Counted from the stretch's first letter, positions 51,177 to 61,040 are shown. The stretch: DNA of 64,000 bases from Marivita sp003149565 (GCF_965216415.1 NZ_CBDCFU010000002.1); one strand, 5' to 3'. The notes: generated by a model not told the origin, from the letters alone. Translations and numbers: made by a program.

Positions 51177-52310
51177 GTGCATACAGGCCATTATATCTCG
51201 GGAGGCGCGCATGGGATTCTGATCCTCTGGGCGTTGTTCGGCGGCATGTTTCGGAGTGACCCTCCAGAAGTTCAGGTGGCCGAGGTGTCGGTGATTTCCG
51301 AGGCGCAGTTCGCAGCCATGATGCAACCGCAAACGGCCCCGCAATTGGGTGCAGAACCGGCGGCTTTGCCGCAGCCTGATATCGATACGCAGCCTCCGGA
51401 ACCTCCTGTGAGCGAGGTTCAGCCAACCCCACTTCCCGAACCGGCCGAGCCTGAGCGCGCGGAACCTGATCCGGTGCCGCGACCGGTTTTGCCCGAGCCA
51501 GAGCCCGAGGTTGTGGAGACGCTGCCGCAGCCGCCTGCGCCGGAGCCAGCGCCAGAAGTTGAAGCGCCGGATGTGGCCTTGCGCCCGATCCCGCGACCCG
51601 CACCGCGCGTTGCTCCGGAAGCGGTACCACAGCCCGAGCCGGAGGCCGAAGTTGCCCCCGAGGTACAGGAGACTGTGGAGCAGTCCGAGACGCCTGATGT
51701 GACGGAGACGGAAGAACAGCAAGCCACAGCGCCCGAAGCTGCCACAACTGAGATCGTGACCGAAGCAGAAGAACCTGCCCGCGCGCCAAGCGCGTCCGTG
51801 CGACCACAGTCGCGCCCGAACCGTCCCGCGCCTGCGCCACAGCAAACGGCAGAAACAACGCCTGATCCGTCAGAGGAGCCAGTAACTGACCCTGCGGAGG
51901 AGGAGTCCTCGGCAGACGCCACGGCGTCGGCGATTGCCGGAGCTTTGGAAGAAGCGCTGGCAGGTGCGAGCACCGCTGCAGCAAGCGGCCCTCCGCTCAC
52001 CCAGGGCGAAACCGACGGTTTTCGAATTGCGGTTCAGGAGTGTTGGGTTGTCGATGTCGGCTCGCAAGCCGCCAATGTCACCGTCACTGTGGGATTCGAT
52101 ATGGATCGATCCGGGCGTGTCGTGAATTCATCGTTGCGCATGCTGTCTTCGGAGGGAGGGAGCGGCACGGCAATCGAGACCGCGTTTCAGGCCGCACGAC
52201 GGGCAATTTTGCGGTGTCAGGGCGACGGGTATAATCTGCCGCCGGAAAAGTTTGATCAGTGGAAGACCGTCGAGATGACGTTCAACCCCGAGAGTATGAG
52301 GATCCGATGA
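51177..52310 (+). CDS. tolA: TolA envelope protein
   Basis: Protein of 377 aa starting at GTG (51177). A short N-terminal membrane span (HGILILWALFGGMF, residues 12-25) anchors a long Pro/Glu/Ala-rich domain II (about 55-275) and a TonB-like C-terminal domain (about 280-377; VTVTVGFDMDRSGRVVNSSL). It connects TolQR to TolB/Pal. Domain II is proline-glutamate-rich rather than the lysine-alanine helix of E. coli. ATGA overlap with tolB. Confidence 0.92.
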   Translation: MHTGHYISGGAHGILILWALFGGMFRSDPPEVQVAEVSVISEAQFAAMMQPQTAPQLGAEPAALPQPDIDTQPPEPPVSEVQPTPLPEPAEPERAEPDPVPRPVLPEPEPEVVETLPQPPAPEPAPEVEAPDVALRPIPRPAPRVAPEAVPQPEPEAEVAPEVQETVEQSETPDVTETEEQQATAPEAATTEIVTEAEEPARAPSASVRPQSRPNRPAPAPQQTAETTPDPSEEPVTDPAEEESSADATASAIAGALEEALAGASTAAASGPPLTQGETDGFRIAVQECWVVDVGSQAANVTVTVGFDMDRSGRVVNSSLRMLSSEGGSGTAIETAFQAARRAILRCQGDGYNLPPEKFDQWKTVEMTFNPESMRIR

Positions 52311-53632
52311 AGCAGGTTTTAGCATCACTGTTGGCTGTTTTGCTTATGGCGGTCAGTGCGCCATCCGTTCTTTTGGCCCAGAGCGGACCTCTGAGGATCG
52401 AGATCACCGAAGGCGTGATTGAACCGCTGCCTTACGCCGTTCCGGATTTTGTTGCTGAAAGCGCGGCCGCAAGAGACATGGCGCAGCGGATTGCGCGGGT
52501 GGTTGCGGATGACCTCACTGGAAGTGGCCTCTTCCGCGAAGTGCCGCGGGAGGCGCATATCAGCCAGATCACCAGCTTCGGCAGTCCGGTGCAGTTTGCA
52601 GATTGGAAAGCGATCAATGCTCAGGCGCTGATTACCGGAGCGGTCAGCTCCGATGGAAACCGGGTCGTGGTCAAGTTCCGTGTCTGGGACGTTTTCGCCG
52701 GCACCGAACTGGGACAGGGCATGCAATTCGCAGGAACAGCCGATGGCTGGCGTCGGATGGCGCATAAGGTTGCCGATCAGGTTTATAGTCGGATCACGGG
52801 CGAGAGCGGCTATTTCGACAGCCGCGTGGTATTCGTGTCGGAAAGCGGACCCAAGGATCAGCGGGCCAAGCGCCTTGCGGTGATGGATTACGACGGTGCG
52901 AACGTTCAGTATCTCACAGGCGGTAATGCGCTTGTTCTGGCTCCGCGGTTCTCTGAAGACGGGCAGCGGGTCCTCTACACCAGCTACGAGACCGGCATGC
53001 CGCGTGTGCATGTTCTCGAAGTCGGCACCGTCCAGAGCCGTATTATACAAGGCCAGGATGGTGTCATGAGCTTTGCGCCTAGATTTGCGCCAAACGGGCA
53101 GACAGTGGTCTATTCCCTGACGCAAGGCTCGAACACCGACATCTGGGCGATGGACATAGCCAGCGGCGGCGTGCGGCAGCTAACCAGTGCGCCATCGATC
53201 GAAACCGCTCCGAGCTATTCGCCGGACGGCAGCCAGATCGTGTTCGAAAGCGACCGGTCGGGAACCCAGCAATTGTACGTCATGCCTGCGTCGGGTGGCG
53301 AGGCGCGTCGGATCAGTTTTGGGCAAGGTCGATATTCCACGCCGGTTTGGTCTCCGCGCGGCGACATGATCGCATTCACAAAGCAGAACGCGGGACGGTT
53401 TCATATTGGAGTGATGCGAACCGACGGGTCGGAAGAGCGGCTGCTGACAGCATCCTTCCTTGACGAGGGTCCGACATGGGCACCGAATGGGCGTGTGATC
53501 ATGTTTGCGCGCGAAACTCAGGGCGCTCAGGGCTCGTCTTCGCTTTACACGGTCGATATTTCCGGTCGGAACTTAAAGCGGGTGCGTACACCTGAAGGCG
53601 CGTCTGACCCAAGCTGGGGGCCCCTCCAGTGA
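52307..53632 (+). CDS. tolB: Tol-Pal beta-propeller protein TolB
   Basis: Protein of 441 aa with a cleaved signal peptide (MKQVLASLLAVLLMAVSAPSVLLA). An N-terminal alpha/beta domain precedes a six-bladed beta-propeller made of repeated YSPDGSQIVFESDRSG-type blades. Periplasmic partner of Pal and TolA. The ATG overlaps the tolA stop. Confidence 0.96.
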   Translation: MKQVLASLLAVLLMAVSAPSVLLAQSGPLRIEITEGVIEPLPYAVPDFVAESAAARDMAQRIARVVADDLTGSGLFREVPREAHISQITSFGSPVQFADWKAINAQALITGAVSSDGNRVVVKFRVWDVFAGTELGQGMQFAGTADGWRRMAHKVADQVYSRITGESGYFDSRVVFVSESGPKDQRAKRLAVMDYDGANVQYLTGGNALVLAPRFSEDGQRVLYTSYETGMPRVHVLEVGTVQSRIIQGQDGVMSFAPRFAPNGQTVVYSLTQGSNTDIWAMDIASGGVRQLTSAPSIETAPSYSPDGSQIVFESDRSGTQQLYVMPASGGEARRISFGQGRYSTPVWSPRGDMIAFTKQNAGRFHIGVMRTDGSEERLLTASFLDEGPTWAPNGRVIMFARETQGAQGSSSLYTVDISGRNLKRVRTPEGASDPSWGPLQ

Positions 53633-53671
53633 CAAGTCCGTACATGACGTTACGCTTTTTCCGCGCCGGTT

Positions 53672-53716
53672 CCACAGCCGTGTCTCAGGTGACTAGGCTT
53701 GACGTGATGGCTGTGG
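53672..53716 (+). other. Inverted repeat between tolB and pal
   Basis: CCACAGCC (53672-53679) pairs perfectly with GGCTGTGG (53709-53716), enclosing TTGACG at 53699-53704, a possible -35 for a separate pal promoter. It may be a regulatory hairpin. Confidence 0.35.
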
Positions 53717-53752
53717 TAATTTCGGATCAATTATAAAAGAGCAGGATATCCA

Positions 53753-54271
53753 ATGCGACTCTCCGCAAAACTGACAATGCTGATGGCCGGTCTCGCCGTG
53801 TCGGCCTGTACCAATGCCAACCGCTTCGACAATGGCGCGGTCGATCTGAACGCGGCCACTGGCAACGCTGGCGGCTTTGTTGCAGGTAGCGCCAGCGACC
53901 CAAGTTCCCCTGCGTATTTCCAGCAAACGATTGGCGATCGGGTGCTCTTTGCAGTGGATCAGTCCTCGCTGAGCCCCACCGCGCGGGCAACGCTTGATGG
54001 TCAGGTGCAATGGCTGCTGACCAATGCCGACTATAATGCCGTAATTGAAGGCCATGCAGATGAACAAGGTACGCGCGCGTATAACCTTGCACTAGGCGCT
54101 CGCCGCGCGAATGCGGTGATGGAATACCTCATTGCGCAGGGTGTCCCGGCAAACCGTCTGCGGTTCGTCAGTTATGGCAAGGAACGTCCGATTGAAATCT
54201 GCTCGGATGAATCGTGTTATGCCAAGAACCGGCGGGCTGTGACGATCATCTCAGCCGGGGTGACGGGCTGA
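53753..54271 (+). CDS. pal: Peptidoglycan-associated lipoprotein Pal
   Basis: Protein of 172 aa. The lipobox VSAC (Cys19) anchors it in the outer membrane; the C-terminal OmpA-like domain (about 65-170) has the peptidoglycan-binding motif VIEGHADEQGTRAYNLALG ... RRAN. It may have its own promoter, since a 120-nt gap with an inverted repeat precedes it. Confidence 0.96.
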   Translation: MRLSAKLTMLMAGLAVSACTNANRFDNGAVDLNAATGNAGGFVAGSASDPSSPAYFQQTIGDRVLFAVDQSSLSPTARATLDGQVQWLLTNADYNAVIEGHADEQGTRAYNLALGARRANAVMEYLIAQGVPANRLRFVSYGKERPIEICSDESCYAKNRRAVTIISAGVTG

Positions 54272-54282
54272 CGGAGAGTTCG

Positions 54283-55101
54283 ATGCGACTTAGAGCACTG
54301 CTATTGAGTTGTACGCTGGCTTTGGCCCCAATCGCGGGGCAAGCGCAGGAAACGCTTGCCGATATTCGGCAAGACATGTCGATCCTGTTTGTCGAGCTGC
54401 AAAGGCTCAAGCGCGAGCTGAGCACGACTGGTGCATCTGCGGTGGCACTGCCACCCGGTGCTCTGGACCGTATCAATGCGATCGAAAGCGAGCTGCAGCG
54501 CCTGACTTCCAAAACGGAAGAGCTTGAGTTTCGTGTCAGTCGTGTGGCCGAAGACGGGGCCCGGCGTCTTGGTGATCTGGAATTTCGAGTGTGCGAACTG
54601 GAAGAAGGCTGCGATATCGGCGCGATCGGTCAGGTGCCGACATTGGGTGGTGAGGTTGGCGCTCAGACATCGCCGACACCACAACCGGCGCCTAGCTCTG
54701 TTGGAACAGAACTTGCGGTTGGCGAAGAAACAGACTTTCGGCGAGCCGAGGAGGCGCTCGCCCAAGGTGACTTTCAATCCGCCGCAGACCAGTTTGCGGC
54801 CTTTCGCGAGACCTATCCGGGCGGACCGCTAGAGGCCAAGGCGCTCGTCCGTGAAGGGCGCGCTTTGGAAGGTCTTGGCAACACGCGAGACGCTGCGCGC
54901 CGCTATCTCGACGCTTACGCAGGCTATCCGGACGATTCTGCCGGGCCAGAGGCGCTCTGGCGTCTTGGAGCGGCTTTGGGGGATCTGGGTAATTTGGCAG
55001 AGGCCTGTGTCACTCTCGACGAAGTGGCAGGGCGATATCCGGGCAGCAGCGAGGCAATTGCAGAGGCTGCGGCCGCGAAAACCCGGTTTGGGTGCCAGTG
55101 A
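54283..55101 (+). CDS. cpoB: Cell division coordinator CpoB (YbgF)
   Basis: Protein of 272 aa. Signal peptide ending AQA, an N-terminal coiled coil (about 25-110), a linker, and C-terminal TPR repeats (about 150-270; ALAQGDFQSAADQFAAFRETYP). CpoB coordinates peptidoglycan synthesis with Tol-driven constriction. GGAG upstream supports the start. Confidence 0.9.
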   Translation: MRLRALLLSCTLALAPIAGQAQETLADIRQDMSILFVELQRLKRELSTTGASAVALPPGALDRINAIESELQRLTSKTEELEFRVSRVAEDGARRLGDLEFRVCELEEGCDIGAIGQVPTLGGEVGAQTSPTPQPAPSSVGTELAVGEETDFRRAEEALAQGDFQSAADQFAAFRETYPGGPLEAKALVREGRALEGLGNTRDAARRYLDAYAGYPDDSAGPEALWRLGAALGDLGNLAEACVTLDEVAGRYPGSSEAIAEAAAAKTRFGCQ

Positions 55102-56447
55102 ACAAAGCACCGCTTGCAGAGCGGTTCGCAGAGGCAATGGGCCAACTGCTTGGTCCCGAATTTCCTTCTGAAATCGGGCTCGCTGTGTCTGGTGGCGGTG
55201 ACAGCATGGCAATGCTGTACCTTGCCCATAATTGGACCCACACATACGGGGTGCGGCTTTGGGTCGTGACCATCGATCACGGGCTGCGTCCCGAAAGCGC
55301 GCATGAGGCAGACATGGTCGCCCGAGAATGCACGGCACTTGGATGGCCACATGCAACGGTGCGGTGGCACTGGGACGGCGCCGGGAATGTTCAGGCTTCA
55401 GCGCGTGACGCCCGTTTGTCTCTTATAGATCGCTGGCGCGGTGACCTCCGCCATGTGTTGTTTGCGCACACGCAGGACGATCAGGCCGAAACGGTACTCA
55501 TGCGACTGATGCGCGGCTCGGGCGTGGACGGTTTGTCCGGAATGTCTGCAGCGCGGTATGTCGCGCCGTATGCGGTGGACGTGCCGGTGCTTTCGGCAGA
55601 TCAGATGACTGGCGACGCCCCGTCCCGTCTTAACGTCCGATCTGGATACCAGGTTCTGCGCCCGTGCCTCGACATGGAGCGCAGGGAACTTCGGCATTAT
55701 TTGACGGTGCTGAAAGGGCGCTGGGTTGATGATCCGACAAATGACAACCGCGATTACGACCGAGTGCGCGTGCGGCACCTTCTAAACCTGTTTCGCGACG
55801 AGGGACTTAGCAGTGAAGACTTGTCGAACACGGCACGTCGAATGGCCCGGGCGCGTGCGGGACTGACGGCCCGACTGGTCGATACGGTCCGCGCTTTGTC
55901 ATCTGATGCAGCTGCGGGACAGGTGCGCATCGAACGTGATGGTTTTGCCAAGTTGGATAACGAGACACAAATGCGATTGCTCACAGCCGGGCTGCGCTAT
56001 GTCACGGCGTCAGAATATCGCCCACGGGCGGCATCAACCGAGGTACTGCTCGATCAGATCCTGTCCGGAGCGGGCGGCACACTGCACGGGGCAGAGGTCT
56101 TGGTTGAAAAGACACATATACGGATTTCGCGCGAACCTGCGGCCATTGCGGATCACGTCCAGCCGCTCAACACGCTTTGGGACGATCAATGGCTGTTGTC
56201 TGACCCAGGAGGGTGCTTTCCTGAAGATGCACGGGTCAAAGCCCTGGGCGAGGAGGGGTGGCGACAGATCGCCGATCGTTCCCGTCTGACAATTCCCTTT
56301 CGTGCCGCGCTCGCCATGCCGTCAGTGTGGTCAGGCTCCCGTCTTCTGGCATGTCCCCAGTTGCGATTTGGGCCTGAAATGGCAACGCAGAGGTTCGTAC
56401 TTGGTCAGCCCGACCGCGGATTTGAGGCATTTTGTCTTTCGCATTGA
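55098..56447 (+). CDS. tilS: tRNA(Ile)-lysidine synthase TilS
   Basis: Protein of 449 aa. It ligates lysine to C34 of tRNA-Ile(CAU) so that it reads AUA. The PP-loop AVSGGGDSMAM is near residues 28-38, with FAHTQDDQAETVLMRLMRGSG downstream. Start is GTG; 55098 overlaps the cpoB stop as GTGA, and GTG at 55092 is an alternative. Confidence 0.93.
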   Translation: MNKAPLAERFAEAMGQLLGPEFPSEIGLAVSGGGDSMAMLYLAHNWTHTYGVRLWVVTIDHGLRPESAHEADMVARECTALGWPHATVRWHWDGAGNVQASARDARLSLIDRWRGDLRHVLFAHTQDDQAETVLMRLMRGSGVDGLSGMSAARYVAPYAVDVPVLSADQMTGDAPSRLNVRSGYQVLRPCLDMERRELRHYLTVLKGRWVDDPTNDNRDYDRVRVRHLLNLFRDEGLSSEDLSNTARRMARARAGLTARLVDTVRALSSDAAAGQVRIERDGFAKLDNETQMRLLTAGLRYVTASEYRPRAASTEVLLDQILSGAGGTLHGAEVLVEKTHIRISREPAAIADHVQPLNTLWDDQWLLSDPGGCFPEDARVKALGEEGWRQIADRSRLTIPFRAALAMPSVWSGSRLLACPQLRFGPEMATQRFVLGQPDRGFEAFCLSH

Positions 56448-56525
56448 ACACGGCCCACGCATGTCTATGTTATACGGCAAGAGACGCGGGCCTGTTCGCC
56501 CCTGTCAAATTCAGGAGAAATTTCC

Positions 56526-58445
56526 TTGGGCAACGCACGAAATATCGCCTTTTGGGTCGTCCTCTTCCTGCTGATCCTTGCTCTGTTCAATATCTTTTCA
56601 GGTGGTGGAAACACACTTCAGAGCCGCGAAATCAGTTATTCGGATTTCGTTTCGGCGGTTGAAAACGACACGGTCAGTTCGGTGACACTGGATGGAGAGC
56701 AGGTGCGCTTTCGCAGCACCGATGGCCAAGACTACGTGACCATCAAACCGGAAGACGCGACCATCACCGACCTGCTGATCTCGAACGAGGTTCCGATCCG
56801 CGCAGAGCAACAGCAACAGTCAGGCTTTCAGTCATTCCTTCTGAGCCTCTTGCCTTTCCTGCTTCTTATCGGTGTGTGGATCTATTTCATGAACCGCATG
56901 CAGGGTGGCGGCAAAGGCGGCGCTATGGGCTTTGGCAAGTCCAAGGCCAAGCTTTTGACCGAAAAGCATGGGCGCGTGACGTTTGATGACGTCGCTGGCA
57001 TTGACGAAGCCAAGGACGAACTTGGTGAAATCGTCGAGTTTCTGCGCAACCCTCAGAAATTCTCGCGGCTTGGCGGCAAAATCCCGAAAGGCGCACTGCT
57101 CGTGGGTCCTCCAGGCACGGGTAAGACCTTGCTGGCGCGTGCTATCGCGGGTGAAGCTGGCGTTCCATTCTTCACGATTTCCGGTTCGGACTTCGTTGAA
57201 ATGTTTGTAGGTGTCGGGGCGAGCCGTGTCCGCGACATGTTCGAGCAGGCAAAGAAGAATGCGCCCTGTATCGTGTTTATCGACGAGATCGATGCCGTGG
57301 GGCGTGCGCGCGGTGCAGGCTATGGGGGCGGCAACGACGAGCGTGAGCAGACGCTCAACCAGTTGCTTGTCGAGATGGACGGGTTCGAGGCCAATGAAGG
57401 CGTGATCATCGTCGCCGCGACCAACCGGCGTGATGTGCTTGACCCCGCTCTGCTGCGTCCAGGCCGTTTCGACCGTCAGGTCACTGTGCCCAATCCTGAC
57501 ATCAAGGGGCGTGAGAAAATCTTGGGTGTTCATGCGCGCAAGACGCCGTTGGGACCGGATGTGGATTTGCGCATTATTGCACGCGGTACGCCTGGGTTCT
57601 CGGGCGCTGATCTTGCCAACCTTGTGAATGAGGCCGCGCTGATGGCGGCGCGGGTGGGACGCCGCTTTGTCACGATGGAAGACTTCGAGAACGCCAAGGA
57701 CAAGGTCATGATGGGTGCGGAGCGCCGATCTATGGTTTTGACGCCGGACCAGAAAGAGAAAACCGCGTATCACGAGGCAGGCCATGCCGTCGTCGGTTTG
57801 GCGCTGCCCCAGTGTGATCCCGTGTACAAGGCCACGATCATCCCACGCGGTGGTGCGCTGGGTATGGTGGTGTCGTTGCCGGAGATTGATCGCCTGAACT
57901 GGCACAAATCCGAGTGCGAAGAAAAGCTTGCCATGACAATGGCGGGCAAGGCCGCCGAGATTATCAAATACGGTCCTGAGAATGTGTCGAATGGTCCAGC
58001 GGGCGATATTCAACAGGCCTCCGCTCTGGCGCGCGCAATGGTTTTGCAGTGGGGGATGTCTGACAAGGTCGGCAACATCGACTACCGCGAAGCGGCTGAG
58101 GGCTATAGCGGTAACACGGCCGGGTTCTCGGTGTCTGCGAACACGAAGGAATTGATTGAAGAAGAGGTGAAACGCTTCATTCAAGAAGCCTATGATTGTG
58201 CTTTCGCAATCCTGACAGAGCGCAAAGACGAGTGGGAGCGCCTGGCACAAGGATTGCTGGAATACGAAACGCTAACCGGCGATGAAATCAAGCGTGTGAT
58301 GAAGGGCGAGCCGCCTCACTCAAGTGATGATGACGCATCAGGTGACGCAACCGACAAGCCGAGTATCACAGCTATCCCGAAGACCAAATCCAAACCGAAG
58401 GCGCGAAAGGATGATGGCGATTTGGAACCTGAACCAACCGCTTGA
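56526..58445 (+). CDS. ftsH: ATP-dependent zinc metalloprotease FtsH
   Basis: Protein of 639 aa starting at TTG, with AGGAG 8 nt upstream. Two membrane spans (about 5-24 and 102-121), AAA+ Walker A GPPGTGKT (194-201), Walker B IVFIDEIDA, SRH around RPGRFDRQV, and the zinc motif HEAGH (416-420). Membrane protein quality-control protease. The C-terminal 40 residues are disordered and charged. A strong terminator follows. Confidence 0.97.
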   Translation: MGNARNIAFWVVLFLLILALFNIFSGGGNTLQSREISYSDFVSAVENDTVSSVTLDGEQVRFRSTDGQDYVTIKPEDATITDLLISNEVPIRAEQQQQSGFQSFLLSLLPFLLLIGVWIYFMNRMQGGGKGGAMGFGKSKAKLLTEKHGRVTFDDVAGIDEAKDELGEIVEFLRNPQKFSRLGGKIPKGALLVGPPGTGKTLLARAIAGEAGVPFFTISGSDFVEMFVGVGASRVRDMFEQAKKNAPCIVFIDEIDAVGRARGAGYGGGNDEREQTLNQLLVEMDGFEANEGVIIVAATNRRDVLDPALLRPGRFDRQVTVPNPDIKGREKILGVHARKTPLGPDVDLRIIARGTPGFSGADLANLVNEAALMAARVGRRFVTMEDFENAKDKVMMGAERRSMVLTPDQKEKTAYHEAGHAVVGLALPQCDPVYKATIIPRGGALGMVVSLPEIDRLNWHKSECEEKLAMTMAGKAAEIIKYGPENVSNGPAGDIQQASALARAMVLQWGMSDKVGNIDYREAAEGYSGNTAGFSVSANTKELIEEEVKRFIQEAYDCAFAILTERKDEWERLAQGLLEYETLTGDEIKRVMKGEPPHSSDDDASGDATDKPSITAIPKTKSKPKARKDDGDLEPEPTA

Positions 58446-58465
58446 TGCCTTTTGGGCTTAAATGA

Positions 58466-58500
58466 AAACCCCGGCACCCATCGGTGCCGGGGTTTCTTTT
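58466..58500 (+). terminator. Intrinsic terminator after ftsH
   Basis: AAACCCCGGCACC (58466-58478), CATC loop, GGTGCCGGGGTTT (58483-58495), then CTTTTT. Perfect 13-bp stem; ends the tol-pal-tilS-ftsH unit. Confidence 0.95.
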
Positions 58501-58571
58501 TGCCTGAAGGTTTCGGGTTGTCCTTTCGGATGCATCGGGGTCAATTGCCTCAAACTTCCGGAGTGCTTCCT

Positions 58572-59168
58572 ATGCCCGCCTTAAAGCCCACTGATTTCAC
58601 CGCCCAGATCCGTTGGATCGGTCGTGTTCCCAACGAAGGCGACTCGATCCTTTCCGAGCGCACCGAATTTCTGGACCTTGGATTTGATGGCCCTGTTGGC
58701 GAGAGGCATTCCGGTCGCACGCGCCCATCCTGCAGTCGCGTCACCTCGCAATATAAACGCGGAACCGAGATTGCGAATGTGCGACAATTGTCGGTGGTAT
58801 CAGCCGAGGAACTCAGCGTAATCGCAAATGATATCGGACTTGATCAAATCGATCCCGTCTGGCTTGGGGCAACCTTGGTGATTGAGGGCATGCCGGATTT
58901 TTCATTGGTGCCGCCTTCGTCCCGGCTACAAGGACCGGACGGCGTCACGCTGATCATCGACATGGAAAACCGGCCTTGCCACCTGCCTGCGCGGGAGATT
59001 GAGGCGGTCCATCCGGGCAAGGGCAAACTGTTCAAATCCGCGGCCAAGAATCGCCGCGGTGTGACTGCGTGGGTCGAACGCCCAGGGCGATTGAGCCTTG
59101 GCGACACCGTGCGCCTTCATATTCCGGATCAACCGGTTTGGCCGCATCTCGATACGGCACGGGCGTAA
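58572..59168 (+). CDS. MOSC-domain protein
   Basis: Protein of 198 aa. MOSC (molybdenum cofactor sulfurase C-terminal) fold with the conserved Cys in ENRPCHLPAREIE (about residue 136). Such proteins handle sulfur or molybdenum-cofactor transfer or reduce N-hydroxylated compounds; the exact role is unknown. CGGAG supports the start at 58572. Stands alone before fhs. Confidence 0.85.
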   Translation: MPALKPTDFTAQIRWIGRVPNEGDSILSERTEFLDLGFDGPVGERHSGRTRPSCSRVTSQYKRGTEIANVRQLSVVSAEELSVIANDIGLDQIDPVWLGATLVIEGMPDFSLVPPSSRLQGPDGVTLIIDMENRPCHLPAREIEAVHPGKGKLFKSAAKNRRGVTAWVERPGRLSLGDTVRLHIPDQPVWPHLDTARA

Positions 59169-59316
59169 CGCAAACGCGGCCTTGTTTCCGATTGGCGTCA
59201 ATGTGATCGAGCCCCCGCCGCAGTTTAGCCGGGAAGTGTCGGTTTCACTGCGCCAAACCTCTGGTGCACGACTGTATGCGTTTGGCAAATGACGTTCCGA
59301 ACAGGGGAGCCCTTTC

Positions 59317-60993
59317 ATGTCGTACAAGTCGGATATCGAGATCGCCCGTGAGGCGCAGAAGCGCCCCATCATGGAGATTGGTGAGAAAATTGGGATCGGG
59401 TCTGAAGACCTGCTGCCTTATGGCCATGACAAGGCCAAGGTGAGCCAGTCCTTCATCAATTCGGTGCAGGACCGCCCGAATGGCAAACTGATCCTAGTCA
59501 CAGCAATCAACCCGACGCCCGCTGGCGAAGGCAAGACCACAACAACTGTGGGTCTGGGTGACGGCCTCAACCATATCGGCAAGAAAGCGATGATCTGCAT
59601 CCGCGAAGCATCGCTAGGACCAAACTTCGGCATGAAGGGCGGCGCTGCTGGTGGTGGCTATGCGCAGGTGGTTCCGATGGAGGACATGAACCTCCATTTC
59701 ACTGGCGATTTCCATGCGATCACAAGTGCGCACAGCCTGCTGTCTGCCATGATCGACAATCACATTTATTGGGGCAATGAGCAGGAAATCGACGTCCGTC
59801 GTGTTGTGTGGCGCCGGGTCGTGGATATGAATGACCGCGCGCTGCGCCAGATCACCGCAAGTTTGGGCGGTGTCGCCAACGGCTTCCCGCGCGAGGCGGG
59901 ATTTGACATCACCGTGGCGTCGGAAGTCATGGCAATCCTGTGTTTGGCACAAGACCTCAAGGACCTCGAAAAGCGTCTGGGCGACATGATCGTGGCGTAT
60001 CGCCGTGATCGCAGCCCGGTTTTCTGCCGTGACATCAAGGCCGAAGGCGCGATGACCGTGCTGCTTAAGGATGCGATGCAGCCGAACCTGGTGCAGACGC
60101 TCGAGAACAATCCGGCCTTTGTGCATGGCGGCCCGTTCGCCAATATTGCCCACGGCTGTAACTCGGTGATCGCGACGACCACGGCGCTCAAGCTGGCGGA
60201 TTACGTTGTGACTGAGGCTGGCTTCGGGGCCGATCTCGGTGCCGAAAAGTTCATGAATATCAAGTGCCGCAAGGCCGGGATTGCGCCGTCAGTGGTGGTC
60301 TGTGTCGCCACTGTGCGCGCGATGAAGATGAACGGCGGTGTGGCCAAAGCCGATCTTGGTGCCGAGAATGTTGAGGCTGTCAAGAAAGGGTGTCCAAACC
60401 TTGGCCGTCACATCGAGAACCTGAAATCCTTTGGCGTGCCGGTGGTGGTAGCGATCAACCACTTTGTGACCGACACCGAGGCCGAGGTCGAGGCGATCAA
60501 GGCGTATGTGAAGGAACATGGCGCCGAAGCTGTCCTGTCGCGCCACTGGGAGCTTGGTTCAGAAGGCTCTGCTGATCTTGCCCGCAAGGTGGCTGAGGTG
60601 GCCGATGCGGGTCAGGCGAATTTCGCACCGATTTACCCGGACGAGATGTCTCTTGCGGATAAAATCCAGACCATTGCCAAGCGTATTTACCGTGCTGACG
60701 AGGCGCTGATGGATCAGAAGATCCGCGATCAGCTCAAGCTTTGGGAAGAGCAGGGCTACGGTCATCTGCCGGTCTGCATGGCGAAAACGCAGTATTCGTT
60801 CACAACCGATCCGAACCGCCGCGGTGCGCCGACGGGCCACTCGGTGCCGGTGCGTGAAGTGCGCTTGTCGGCGGGTGCCGGATTTATCGTTGTGGTCTGC
60901 GGCGAGATCATGACCATGCCAGGCCTGCCGCGTGTGCCGTCGGCCGAGAACATCCACTTGAACGATGCGGGCCAGATCGAAGGTCTGTTTTAA
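59317..60993 (+). CDS. fhs: Formate-tetrahydrofolate ligase
   Basis: Protein of 558 aa. ATP-dependent formation of 10-formyl-THF from formate. Motifs: TPAGEGKTTTTVGL (P-loop-like), REASLGPNFGMKGGAAGGGY and the long C-terminal region VAINHFVTDTEAE. AGGGGAG precedes the ATG. Together with folD it interconverts one-carbon units that could come from betaine demethylation. Confidence 0.97.
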   Translation: MSYKSDIEIAREAQKRPIMEIGEKIGIGSEDLLPYGHDKAKVSQSFINSVQDRPNGKLILVTAINPTPAGEGKTTTTVGLGDGLNHIGKKAMICIREASLGPNFGMKGGAAGGGYAQVVPMEDMNLHFTGDFHAITSAHSLLSAMIDNHIYWGNEQEIDVRRVVWRRVVDMNDRALRQITASLGGVANGFPREAGFDITVASEVMAILCLAQDLKDLEKRLGDMIVAYRRDRSPVFCRDIKAEGAMTVLLKDAMQPNLVQTLENNPAFVHGGPFANIAHGCNSVIATTTALKLADYVVTEAGFGADLGAEKFMNIKCRKAGIAPSVVVCVATVRAMKMNGGVAKADLGAENVEAVKKGCPNLGRHIENLKSFGVPVVVAINHFVTDTEAEVEAIKAYVKEHGAEAVLSRHWELGSEGSADLARKVAEVADAGQANFAPIYPDEMSLADKIQTIAKRIYRADEALMDQKIRDQLKLWEEQGYGHLPVCMAKTQYSFTTDPNRRGAPTGHSVPVREVRLSAGAGFIVVVCGEIMTMPGLPRVPSAENIHLNDAGQIEGLF

Positions 60994-60999
60994 GCTGAC

Positions 61000-61040
61000 G
61001 GCGGGTGGGCGCTCGGGCTTTGCCCATCGCCCCACCCGCC
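61000..61040 (+). other. Structured stem between fhs and folD
   Basis: GGCGGGTGGG (61000-61009) pairs with CCCACCCGCC (61031-61040); a small GGGC/GCCC hairpin (61015-61025) is nested inside. No T run follows, so it may be an intercistronic RNA structure or a weak terminator. Confidence 0.45.

Noticed and set aside
51419..52000. A Ser/Gly/Ala-rich minus-strand frame opposite tolA that looks like a repeat protein.
   Set aside because: It is the complement of the Pro/Glu-rich TolA spacer.
56832..58250. A 472-codon open frame antisense to ftsH.
   Set aside because: Shadow of a high-GC coding frame; no domain, and ftsH on the other strand is unmistakable.
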